From Pseudomonas sp. PDM04 (GTDB lineage: Bacteria; Pseudomonadota; Gammaproteobacteria; Pseudomonadales; Pseudomonadaceae), in the NCBI RefSeq assembly GCF_014851765.1, contig NZ_JACVAI010000004.1:434001-498000 (forward strand): a DNA stretch of 64,000 nt, written 5' to 3'. Within the stretch, counting starts at the first letter, position 1. Each line of letters opens with the position of its first letter. Below, one piece after another: positions 35,158 to 42,820 of the stretch. The position numbers and the translations under genes were made by a program. Below the pieces are notes generated by a model. It searched no databases. It saw nothing but the letters and a program-made list of their open reading frames with translations, and was not told where the DNA came from.

Positions 35158-35244
35158 GGTGGGAGCGGGACCGGCTTGCCAGCGAAAGCACATCAACCCT
35201 ATGTTGAAGGTGATGTCCTCTTCGCGAGCAGGCTCGCTCCCACA
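35158..35244. repeat. REPIN, mixed REP types
   Basis: GGTGGGAGCGGGACCGGCTTGCCAGCGAA and TTCGCGAGCAGGCTCGCTCCCACA face each other. The left arm is a different REP variant (ACCGGCTTGCCAGCG) from the right arm, so two classes meet in one pair. Confidence 0.8.
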
Positions 35245-35265
35245 GCGTTGTGGAGCAACCAAACC

Positions 35266-35287
35266 AAGGCACCCAAAAGGTGCCTTT
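35266..35287 (+). terminator. Terminator after tonB
   Basis: AAGGCACC, loop CAAAA, GGTGCCTTT: a compact stem with a short T tract before oxyR. Confidence 0.8.
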
Positions 35288-35406
35288 AGCGTATCCGCTT
35301 GAAGCAAACCTGCATTGCACGGTGTCACTCGACACTCACAGTCTGATAACGTGCGTCTATCGATTGCAGCCGGTATGCTTGGCCCGCAACTTCATGGACG
35401 CTTGCT

Positions 35407-36336
35407 ATGACTCTTACAGAATTACGCTACATCGTTACCCTCGCCCAAGAGCAGCACTTCGGCCACGCGGCCGAGCGTTGCCACGTCAGCCAGCCGACCC
35501 TGTCGGTGGGCGTGAAAAAGCTTGAAGACGAACTCGGTGTGCTGATTTTCGAGCGCAGCAAGAGCGCCGTGCGCCTGACCCCGGTCGGCGAAGGCATCGT
35601 GGCCCAGGCGCAGAAGGTCCTGGAGCAAGCCCAGGGCATCCGTGAACTGGCCCAGGCCGGCAAGAACCAACTGACCGCCCCGCTCAAAGTCGGCGCGATC
35701 TACACCGTCGGCCCGTACCTGTTTCCCCACCTGATTCCACAACTGCACCGGGTGGCCCCGCAGATGCCGTTGTACATCGAAGAAAACTTCACCCACGTGC
35801 TGCGCGACAAACTGCGCAACGGCGAGCTCGACGCGATCATCATCGCCTTGCCGTTCAACGAAGCCGACGTACTGACCCTGCAGCTCTACGACGAGCCCTT
35901 CTATGTCCTGATGCCGGCCCAGCACCCCTGGACGCAGAAAGAAACCATCGATGCCGGCCTGCTCAATGACAAGAGCCTGCTGCTGCTCGGCGAAGGCCAC
36001 TGCTTCCGCGACCAGGTGCTCGAAGCCTGCCCGACCCTGACCAAGGGCAGCGAAGGTGCCAAACACACCACCGTGGAATCCAGCTCGCTGGAAACCATCC
36101 GCCACATGGTCGCCTCCGGCCTCGGCATCTCGGTCCTGCCGCTGTCGGCCGTGGACAGCCACCATTACGCCCCCGGCGTGATCGAAGTGCGCCCACTGAC
36201 GCCGCCCGTCCCCTTCCGCACCGTGGCCATCGCCTGGCGCGCAAGTTTCCCGCGGCCCAAGGCGATTGAAATCCTCGCCGACTCCATACGCCTGTGCTCG
36301 GTGGCCAAGCCCCCGGTGCCGGTGGTTGCAGCTTAA
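35407..36336 (+). CDS. oxyR: Hydrogen peroxide sensor-regulator OxyR
   Basis: A 309-aa LysR-type regulator. The HTH is ALAQEQHFGHAAERCHVSQPTLS-like at the N-terminus (MTLTELRYIVTLAQEQHFGH). The redox pair C199 and C208 is present in GEGHCFRDQVLEACPT, which identifies OxyR specifically. Oxidation by peroxide would switch on catalase and peroxiredoxin genes. recG starts nine bases after its stop, so the two are cotranscribed, as in other pseudomonads. Confidence 0.96.
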   Translation: MTLTELRYIVTLAQEQHFGHAAERCHVSQPTLSVGVKKLEDELGVLIFERSKSAVRLTPVGEGIVAQAQKVLEQAQGIRELAQAGKNQLTAPLKVGAIYTVGPYLFPHLIPQLHRVAPQMPLYIEENFTHVLRDKLRNGELDAIIIALPFNEADVLTLQLYDEPFYVLMPAQHPWTQKETIDAGLLNDKSLLLLGEGHCFRDQVLEACPTLTKGSEGAKHTTVESSSLETIRHMVASGLGISVLPLSAVDSHHYAPGVIEVRPLTPPVPFRTVAIAWRASFPRPKAIEILADSIRLCSVAKPPVPVVAA

Positions 36337-36345
36337 GTCACGAGC

Positions 36346-38421
36346 ATGACCGAGTTGTCGCAAGTGTCGGTGACGGCACTCAAGGGCGTTGGCGAGGCCA
36401 TGGCCGAGAAACTGGCCAAGGTCGGCCTGGAGAATCTCCAGGACGTGCTGTTTCACCTGCCCCTGCGCTATCAGGATCGCACCCGCGTGGTCCCGATCGG
36501 CCATTTGCGGCCCGGCCAGGACGCCGTGGTCGAAGGCACCGTCAGCGGTGCCGACGTGGTCATGGGCCGTCGCCGCAGCCTGGTAGTGCGCTTGCAGGAC
36601 GGCACTGGCGGGCTCAGCCTGCGCTTTTACCACTTCAGCAATGCACAGAAGGAAGGCCTCAAGCGTGGCACGCGGATTCGCTGCTACGGCGAAGTGCGGC
36701 CCGGTGCGTCGGGGCTCGAGATCTACCACCCGGAATACCGCGCGATCACCGGCGACGAACCGCCGCCCGTGGATGAAACCCTGACGCCGGTTTACCCGCT
36801 GACCGAAGGCCTGACCCAGCAACGCCTGCGCCAGCTGTGCATGCAGACCCTGACGATGCTCGGCCCGACCAGCCTTCCGGACTGGCTGCCGCTCGAACTC
36901 GCCCGCGACTACCAATTGGCGCCGCTCGCCGACGCGATCCGCTACCTGCATAACCCGCCCGCCGATGCCGATGTCGACGAACTCGCCCTCGGTCACCACT
37001 GGGCCCAGCACCGCCTGGCGTTCGAAGAACTGCTGACCCATCAACTGTCCCAGCAGCGCTTGCGCGAGAGCCTGCGCTCCCTGCGCGCCCCCGCCATGCC
37101 CAAAGCCACCCGGCTGCCGGCCCGCTACCTGGCCAACCTGGGCTTCAAGCCAACCGGCGCGCAGCAGCGTGTCGGCAACGAAATCGCCTACGACCTGAGC
37201 CAGCACGAACCGATGCTGCGACTGATCCAGGGCGACGTGGGCGCGGGTAAAACCGTGGTGGCCGCCCTCGCCGCGCTGCAAGCGCTGGAAGCGGGTTACC
37301 AGGTGGCGCTGATGGCGCCCACCGAAATCCTCGCCGAACAGCACTTCATCACCTTCAAGCGCTGGCTCGAACCGCTGGGCATCGAAGTCGCGTGGCTGGC
37401 GGGCAAGCTCAAGGGCAAGAACCGCAGCGCCGCACTGGAACAGATCGCCAGCGGCGCACCGATGGTGGTCGGCACCCATGCGCTGTTCCAGGATGAAGTG
37501 CAGTTCAAGAACCTGGCGCTGGTGATCATCGACGAACAACACCGTTTTGGCGTGCAGCAGCGCCTGGCGCTGCGCCAGAAAGGCGTGGGCGGCCGGATGT
37601 GCCCGCACCAGTTGATCATGACCGCCACGCCGATCCCGCGCACGCTGGCCATGAGTGCCTACGCCGACCTCGACACCTCGATCCTCGACGAACTGCCGCC
37701 CGGTCGAACCCCGGTCAACACCGTGCTGGTCACCGACACCCGGCGCGTCGAAGTCATCGAACGGGTGCGCAGCGCCTGTGCCGAAGGGCGCCAGGCGTAT
37801 TGGGTGTGCACGCTGATCGAAGAGTCCGAAGAACTGACCTGCCAGGCTGCCGAGACCACCTACGAAGACCTCACCGCCGCCCTCGGCGAACTGAAGGTCG
37901 GGCTGATCCACGGGCGCATGAAGCCAGCGGAAAAAGCCGCGGTCATGGCCGAGTTCAAGGCCGGTCACCTGCAACTGCTGGTGGCCACCACCGTGATTGA
38001 AGTGGGCGTGGACGTCCCGAACGCCAGCCTGATGATCATCGAAAACCCCGAGCGCCTGGGCCTGGCGCAACTGCACCAGCTGCGTGGCCGGGTCGGTCGC
38101 GGCAGTGCCGCCAGCCATTGCGTGCTGCTCTACCACCCGCCGCTGTCACAGATCGGCCGGCAGCGCCTGGGCATCATGCGCGAAACCAATGACGGGTTCG
38201 TCATCGCCGAAAAAGACCTCGAACTGCGCGGCCCGGGTGAAATGCTCGGCACGCGGCAGACAGGTCTGCTTCAATTCAAGGTCGCGGACCTGATGCGCGA
38301 CGCCGATTTGTTGCCGGCGGTTCGCGACGCCGCGCAAGCCCTGCTTGAACGCTGGCCCGCCCACGTCAGCCCGCTGCTCGACCGCTGGCTGCGCCACGGG
38401 CAGCAATACGGCCAAGTGTGA
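36346..38421 (+). CDS. recG: ATP-dependent DNA helicase RecG
   Basis: A 691-aa fork-remodelling helicase. The N-terminal wedge domain is at about 40-150; motif I is GDVGAGKTVVAALAAL, motif II is the DEQHRFG box, motif III is TATPIPRTLAM and motif VI is QLHQLRGRVGRG. It reverses stalled forks and processes Holliday junctions. Its stop overlaps the terminator at 38421. Confidence 0.97.
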   Translation: MTELSQVSVTALKGVGEAMAEKLAKVGLENLQDVLFHLPLRYQDRTRVVPIGHLRPGQDAVVEGTVSGADVVMGRRRSLVVRLQDGTGGLSLRFYHFSNAQKEGLKRGTRIRCYGEVRPGASGLEIYHPEYRAITGDEPPPVDETLTPVYPLTEGLTQQRLRQLCMQTLTMLGPTSLPDWLPLELARDYQLAPLADAIRYLHNPPADADVDELALGHHWAQHRLAFEELLTHQLSQQRLRESLRSLRAPAMPKATRLPARYLANLGFKPTGAQQRVGNEIAYDLSQHEPMLRLIQGDVGAGKTVVAALAALQALEAGYQVALMAPTEILAEQHFITFKRWLEPLGIEVAWLAGKLKGKNRSAALEQIASGAPMVVGTHALFQDEVQFKNLALVIIDEQHRFGVQQRLALRQKGVGGRMCPHQLIMTATPIPRTLAMSAYADLDTSILDELPPGRTPVNTVLVTDTRRVEVIERVRSACAEGRQAYWVCTLIEESEELTCQAAETTYEDLTAALGELKVGLIHGRMKPAEKAAVMAEFKAGHLQLLVATTVIEVGVDVPNASLMIIENPERLGLAQLHQLRGRVGRGSAASHCVLLYHPPLSQIGRQRLGIMRETNDGFVIAEKDLELRGPGEMLGTRQTGLLQFKVADLMRDADLLPAVRDAAQALLERWPAHVSPLLDRWLRHGQQYGQV

Positions 38422-38451
38422 GCATCGTCGCAGTTTGTGGACGATGCTTTT
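38421..38451 (+). terminator. Terminator overlapping the recG stop
   Basis: AGCATCGTC and GACGATGCT flank a ten-base loop, followed by TTTT. It begins at the last base of the recG stop codon. Confidence 0.75.
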
Positions 38452-38499
38452 AGACAAGCTGGTTATACTCCTGCAACTGTTTGAATACGGATACACACC

Positions 38500-39900
38500 A
38501 TGACTGACGCTGCCCTCGTCCCCGAAACCCCGCACGCTCCGTCTGTGATTCGGCTGCTGCTGGCCAAACTGGGCATCGCCTACGAAGAAGTCCTCGAACA
38601 TCACGCATTGAACACCTCGCGCAAAGTGCAGGCCGTGTTGCTCGACGACGCCGTCGGCGCACTGATGGTGCTGTTTGCGCAGAGCCAACTGCTCGACCTC
38701 AATCGCCTCACCGAACTGACCGGCCGGCGCCTGACCGCCGTGTCCACCGAACGCCTGGAAAAAATGCTCGGCAAACACAGCCTGAGCCTGCTGCCCGGCC
38801 TTCCGGCGCTGACCAGTTCGCCATGCCTGTACGAAGAAAGCCTGCTGCGCGAACCCAAGCTGCTGATCAACTCGGGCGAGGCCGGCCTGCTACTGGAAAT
38901 CTCCCGCGAAGACTTCAAGTCGATGCTGACCAAGGCCAGCGCCGCCAGCTTCGGCGAAAACCTGAGCAGCATCCGCCCCAACCTCGACCGCCCCGACGAC
39001 GACCGCGAGGAAATCACCCAGGCCGTTCAAGCGTTCACCGCGCGGCGCATCCAGCAACGCCTGGAAGCCACCATCGAAATTCCGCCGCTGGCCGAGACCG
39101 CGCAGAAAATCATCAAGCTGCGCGTCGACCCCAACGCCACCATCGACGACATCACCGGCGTCGTTGAAACCGACCCGGCCCTGGCCGCGCAAGTCGTGAG
39201 CTGGGCGGCGTCGCCGTATTACGCCTCGCCGGGCAAGATTCGTTCGGTGGAAGATGCCATCGTGCGGGTGCTGGGTTTCGACCTGGTGATCAACCTGGCG
39301 CTGGGCCTGGCGCTGGGCAAGACCCTGAGCCTGCCCAAGGACCACCCGCAACACACCACGCCGTACTGGCAGCAGTCGATCTACACCGCCGCGGTCATCG
39401 AAGGCCTGACCCGCGCCATGCCCCGCGCCCAGCGCCCGGAAGCCGGCCTGACGTACCTGGCCGGCCTGCTGCACAACTTTGGCTACCTGCTGCTGGCCCA
39501 CGTATTCCCGCCGCACTTCTCGCTGATCTGCCGCCACCTGGAGGTCAACCCGCACCTGTGCCACAGCTACATCGAGCAACACCTGCTGGGCATCAGCCGC
39601 GAACAGATCGGCTCATGGCTGATGCGCTACTGGGACATGCCCGACGAACTGTCCACCGCCCTGCGCTTCCAGCACGACCCGAACTACGACGGCGCCTACG
39701 CCGAGTACCCGAACCTGGTGTGCCTGGCGGTCCGCCTGCTGCGCGCACGCGGCATCGGCTCCGGCCCGGACGAAGACATCCCCGACGCCCTGCTGGAACG
39801 CGTGGGCTTGACCCGCGACAAAGCCAACGACGTGGTCAGCAAAGTGCTCGAGGCTGAAGTGCTGCTGCGCGAACTGGCGTCGCAATTCTCCCAGGCCTGA
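38500..39900 (+). CDS. YbaK-like domain fused to an HDOD domain
   Basis: A 466-aa protein with two parts. The N-terminal 150 residues (SVIRLLLAKLGIAYEEVLEH, then SRKVQAVLLDDAVGALMVLFAQ) resemble the YbaK/aminoacyl-tRNA deacylase fold. Residues about 195-400 are an HDOD domain (IPPLAETAQKIIKLRVDPNATIDDIT, VVETDPALAAQVVSWAAS, YLAGLLHNFGYLLLAHVFP), an HD-GYP relative without the full HD metal motif. HDOD proteins are linked to cell-cycle and c-di-GMP signalling. The gene after recG is PA5346 in PAO1. No partner is visible downstream. Confidence 0.85.
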   Translation: MTDAALVPETPHAPSVIRLLLAKLGIAYEEVLEHHALNTSRKVQAVLLDDAVGALMVLFAQSQLLDLNRLTELTGRRLTAVSTERLEKMLGKHSLSLLPGLPALTSSPCLYEESLLREPKLLINSGEAGLLLEISREDFKSMLTKASAASFGENLSSIRPNLDRPDDDREEITQAVQAFTARRIQQRLEATIEIPPLAETAQKIIKLRVDPNATIDDITGVVETDPALAAQVVSWAASPYYASPGKIRSVEDAIVRVLGFDLVINLALGLALGKTLSLPKDHPQHTTPYWQQSIYTAAVIEGLTRAMPRAQRPEAGLTYLAGLLHNFGYLLLAHVFPPHFSLICRHLEVNPHLCHSYIEQHLLGISREQIGSWLMRYWDMPDELSTALRFQHDPNYDGAYAEYPNLVCLAVRLLRARGIGSGPDEDIPDALLERVGLTRDKANDVVSKVLEAEVLLRELASQFSQA

Positions 39901-39910
39901 ACAACCGCCT

Positions 39911-39941
39911 CGCCCCACAGGATTCGTGGCTCTGTGGGGCG
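39911..39941. repeat. Palindromic stem-loop after the HDOD gene
   Basis: CGCCCCACAG and CTGTGGGGCG pair perfectly around an 11-base loop, ten bases past the stop. GAGACCGGCGAGCTCGCC follows, a REP-like remnant. It may act as a terminator, but there is no T tract. Confidence 0.55.
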
Positions 39942-40062
39942 AGACCGGCGAGCTCGCCTCGATCCAATCTCCCCCCACTTCCCCTCATCGCCGGCTCTGA
40001 GCCAATCAAGGACAACAAACAAGCGCCCTGCTATGATTTGACGGCAAACAGAGGGCTTTCCG

Positions 40063-40320
40063 ATGACCCAAACAGCTACTGTCAGTGTTGCAAGCGAAGT
40101 CCGCAGGCTTGCCAAAGAGCACCAAGTCACCACAGTTCGTGACGACATGAGTCTTATGGCCGAGGGCATTACCCGTTTGGCAGGCGATGTCGTCGAGTTG
40201 GATGGCATTGAGCAGTTGCTCGTCAATCTCAAGAAAAAAGGCGTTCTGAACAAGTACGAAACCCTGAAGCTTCAGGGACGCTATCTTCAAGAGAGGCGCT
40301 CGCAGAAACCCGACGCATGA
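40063..40320 (+). CDS. Fic antitoxin-like small protein (AntF/VbhA class) with inhibitory motif
   Basis: An 85-aa helical protein starting MTQTATVSVASEVRRLAKEH. It contains S30-L-M-A-E34-G35, a perfect match to the Fic inhibitory helix motif (S/T)xxxE(G/N) used by class I antitoxins such as VbhA and Pseudomonas AntF. Its stop overlaps the start of a Fic-like stub (ATGA), the usual antitoxin-first order. GAGGG lies seven bases before the ATG. With the toxin reduced to 31 codons the antitoxin is probably an orphan. Overall family membership rests on this motif and context and not on a full-length match, so the call is moderate. Confidence 0.6.
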   Translation: MTQTATVSVASEVRRLAKEHQVTTVRDDMSLMAEGITRLAGDVVELDGIEQLLVNLKKKGVLNKYETLKLQGRYLQERRSQKPDA

Positions 40321-40412
40321 CGTTTGATCCGTTCGGCGATTTCGAAGCAGCGGGATACCTTCAGAATTCGCTACAGCTCAAGACCCCCACTGAAGTCAAA
40401 GAGTCAGAGTAA
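40317..40412 (+). pseudogene. Truncated remnant of a Fic-family toxin
   Basis: A 31-codon frame, beginning MTFDPFGDFEAAGYLQN and running to KTPTEVKESE before TAA. The start MxFDPFGDF...GYLxN...K is the N-terminus of Fic AMP-transferases of this type, which are normally about 200 aa and carry the HPFxxGNG motif. None of that motif is present in the following sequence, which turns into REP-like and intergenic DNA and then the convergent SCP2-like gene. Deletion is therefore the best explanation. It overlaps the antitoxin by four bases. Confidence 0.55.
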
Positions 40413-40469
40413 CCGGACCACTAAGCGTTGGAGCGAAACTGGCTTGCCAACGATGAGTCCACCCCCCGT

Positions 40470-40859
40470 TTAAACCTTCGCCACAGCCTTCGCCTTGCGC
40501 GGCTTCAAATACTTGGTCAACCCCTGGAACCAGATCACCAACGCCGGGTTGCCCTTGATCTGGATCGACTTGTCCTGAATTCCCGTCATGAACGCCAGCT
40601 GCTTGTTCTTGGCCTGCATCGTCGCGAAGCCATAGGCGGCATCCTTGAAGGCAATCGCAAACGCTGGCTCGGCGTACTCGCCTGATTGGCTGGTAATGCG
40701 CTGATCCTTCACCCGGAAATGCCGTGCGACTTTCCCGTCCTGGGTCTGTAGCTGAAACACCAGCTCCTTGTCGCCCAATTGTTGCTGAAACGCAGGATTG
40801 GTCCTACTTGCCTTGGCCATCAACACACCCAGCATCCATAAAAGAAAACGAAACTTCAT
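40470..40859 (-). CDS. SCP2 sterol-transfer-like small protein
   Basis: A 129-aa protein starting MKFRFLLWMLGVLMAKASR, with a hydrophobic N-terminus and the SCP2-like core LVFQLQTQDGKVARHFRVKD...AFAIAFKDAAYGFATM. These proteins bind lipids or fatty acyl groups; the exact role is unknown. GAGG precedes the ATG at 40859 by nine bases. It is convergent with the Fic stub. Confidence 0.7.
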   Translation of the reverse strand: MKFRFLLWMLGVLMAKASRTNPAFQQQLGDKELVFQLQTQDGKVARHFRVKDQRITSQSGEYAEPAFAIAFKDAAYGFATMQAKNKQLAFMTGIQDKSIQIKGNPALVIWFQGLTKYLKPRKAKAVAKV

Positions 40860-40925
40860 GCGCACGGCCTCAAAAGGAAAAATGAACGGCTGGCGCAGTG
40901 TAGCGACTTCACGGTAGAACGCCAC

Positions 40926-41217
40926 TATCGGATAACTTTAGAAGACGATGGCTGTATTTTTGACGCTGATGACTGCCAAGTCACAAGTTAAACAAGCCTG
41001 TTTAGATGCCACTGAATATTGCCGCTTATACGCTCCGATCCACAGGAAGTTTCCTTCAACACGCGGCGCCCCTGATGAACTAGGCAGTCTTCGCCTTCAC
41101 GGATAGCCTGTGTTCGTCATCGCAAAAAACGGTGACACGGACGTGCAAGTCCGGTACATATCGGCGCGCAAATGCCTGTAGCCCATTAGCATAGAGATGC
41201 TTGATGGATCGTCATAT
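40926..41217. other. Accessory intergenic sequence before the leader RNA
   Basis: No supported gene. The sequence has short palindromes (GGACGTGCAAGTCCG at 41138-41152) and is more AT-rich than the flanking core genes. It precedes the structured leader and likely holds the promoter of the DUF6124-type gene. Confidence 0.5.
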
Positions 41218-41296
41218 GGCGGCTGTGCGTGGGAGGTCCCTTTGGGGTCTGCCGGGGTCCGATATGCCCGGTCTTGCACACCTACGTACGGCCGCC
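41218..41296 (+). ncRNA. Structured leader upstream of the DUF6124-type gene
   Basis: The 5' arm GGCGGCTGTGCGTGGG (41218-41233) pairs with the 3' arm CCTACGTACGGCCGCC (41281-41296) over 16 positions, including three G-T wobbles. Inside, CCGGG (41252-41256) and CCCGG (41267-41271) close a second hairpin, and CCCTTTGGGG forms a third, giving a closed multi-branched fold. It lies 62 bases before the start of the next gene. I recall similar leaders before related genes in other Pseudomonas genomes but know no established name. Confidence 0.6.
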
Positions 41297-41358
41297 ACCC
41301 TCACTCGAATGCAAGCGAGCGGGTGTCAGCTTCTTGAAATACATATCGGAGTACACCC

Positions 41359-41754
41359 ATGATCAAACCAACACCCAACCCTCCACAACACGAAGACACC
41401 TCTCCCTACGAAAGCCTCGACTCAACGACGCTCCACGAAGCGGCCCAGCGCGCCCTTGACCATCACTTCCCTCCCAGCCAGGCAGAAGCCCAAAAACGCA
41501 AGAGAACGCTTTTCACTGTCAGCGAAGACGTCAACACTGAAACCCTGCTCGCCAACGCCTCGGAAGACATGTTGGGGATCAGCACCATCGCTGCAAGACT
41601 CGCCGATGAGATGGACGATTCCAGCCGCTCTGTTGCCCTGACGATCAGCCGCATGGCCGACGGCGTGTACTTGTTGATTGAGCGTGCGCTGGATCATCTG
41701 GATGAGCCGGAGATGGCGGCCATATTCGCCAAGCAAGAAGGCAAAGCCTGCTAA
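41359..41754 (+). CDS. DUF6124/DUF3077-type small protein
   Basis: A 131-aa soluble helical protein with a Pro/His-rich start (MIKPTPNPPQHEDTSPYESLD) and a core TLFTVSEDVNTETLLANASE...AARLADEMD...ALTISRMADGVYLLIERAL. This is the small Pseudomonas family I associate with DUF3077/DUF6124, present in many copies per genome; the function is unknown. Its mRNA has a long structured leader, and a strong terminator follows, so it is a stand-alone transcript. Confidence 0.7.
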   Translation: MIKPTPNPPQHEDTSPYESLDSTTLHEAAQRALDHHFPPSQAEAQKRKRTLFTVSEDVNTETLLANASEDMLGISTIAARLADEMDDSSRSVALTISRMADGVYLLIERALDHLDEPEMAAIFAKQEGKAC

Positions 41755-41772
41755 GCCAACCCGCCGTCAGCG

Positions 41773-41809
41773 ACCCCGATGGGTGCGTTCCTGCACATCG
41801 GGGTTTTTT
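41773..41809 (+). terminator. Terminator between the DUF6124-type gene and stk
   Basis: ACCCCGATG...CATCGGGGT with an inner GTGC/GCAC pair, followed by TTTTTT. It also ends the leftward T6SS operon region on the other strand, though without a T tract there. Confidence 0.88.
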
Positions 41810-41848
41810 CAGTGCTTGCGGTGGGCGTTACCCCTGTTCCTCAGGTGC

Positions 41849-42820
41849 CTACCAAGTCATGTTTTGCATCCAGGTTCCGCCCAAGGCATCACGAAGTTCT
41901 GCGGCTGTTATCGTTCGTTCCGCCGCATCCAGTGCCAACGCCGTTCGCAGCGCTGCCCAACCGTGTCCAGGCAAGTTACGGGGGGCTTGTAACTCACGAT
42001 CGAGACGCTCGTTACGGGCCTGGATCGAGGGCAAACGGCGGAATGGATGTTTGCCGCTCGCCAACTCATAGAGCACGCAAGCCACGCCGTAGACGTCGGC
42101 ATTGGCCGCCAACGGCTGCCCTTCGAACAGTTCCGGCGCCGCGTAGCCTGGGGTCCAGGCATTGAAACGATCACGGCTCAGGTGCGCCAATCCGGGCAGA
42201 ACACCTTCTTCGGCCCGACCCAACCCGAAGTCGAACAGGCGTACACCCTCTTCGCTGAGCATCACGTTGCTGGGCTTCATGTCACCGTGCAGCACGCCAC
42301 GAGCGTGGGTGTAGGCCAGTGCATCGAGCAGCGGCAATGCAATATCGCGCAGTTCCTTCCATGGCACGCCTGAAGGTCGTTCGCAGAGCAGCTTGTCCAA
42401 CGTCAGCCCACGCATCAGTTCCATGGTGATGAAGGCGCGGTGGCAGCCGGTGTCCACTTCAAAGCTGAACGGTCGCAGCACGTTGTCGTGGCGCAAGCGT
42501 CGGGTCAGGGCGAACTCGCTGTAGAGCAACACACTGGCATCCGGCGAGTCGGCAAACTCTTCGCTGAGGACTTTCAGTGCCAGGTAAGGGTCGGGATCGC
42601 CGAATTGTTCGCTCAGCAGATCCCGTGCACGGTAAACCAGGCCCATGCCGCCAACCCCCAACAGGCGCTCGATCCGGTATCGCCCCGCCAGCACGTCGGG
42701 CACTCCGTCAACACTGGAGCCCTGTGCTGTGTTCGCTTTGACCAATGCATGGCAGGTCAGGCGATTGGCTTGCTGTGAGTTCACCCAGACATCGTCGAAC
42801 GCCAGCAACAGCTGAGTCAT
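41849..42820 (-). CDS. stk1: T6SS serine/threonine protein kinase (Stk1-like)
   Basis: A 323-aa eukaryotic-type kinase. The glycine loop is GVGGMGLV (55-62), the ATP lysine is K83, the catalytic loop is HGDMKPSN (H178-G-D180, so the usual HRD arginine is Gly) and DFG is at 197-199. An APE box (YAAPELFEG) follows. It has no transmembrane segment or sensor domain and is therefore a soluble kinase. It overlaps stp1 by four bases at the end of the T6SS unit. In HSI-II the kinase phosphorylates the FHA protein; that role is inferred here. Confidence 0.9.
   Translation of the reverse strand: MTQLLLAFDDVWVNSQQANRLTCHALVKANTAQGSSVDGVPDVLAGRYRIERLLGVGGMGLVYRARDLLSEQFGDPDPYLALKVLSEEFADSPDASVLLYSEFALTRRLRHDNVLRPFSFEVDTGCHRAFITMELMRGLTLDKLLCERPSGVPWKELRDIALPLLDALAYTHARGVLHGDMKPSNVMLSEEGVRLFDFGLGRAEEGVLPGLAHLSRDRFNAWTPGYAAPELFEGQPLAANADVYGVACVLYELASGKHPFRRLPSIQARNERLDRELQAPRNLPGHGWAALRTALALDAAERTITAAELRDALGGTWMQNMTW

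Noticed and set aside
35422..38136. 904-aa open frame opposite oxyR and recG
   Set aside because: Mirror frame of two well-identified genes, with no recognisable domain.
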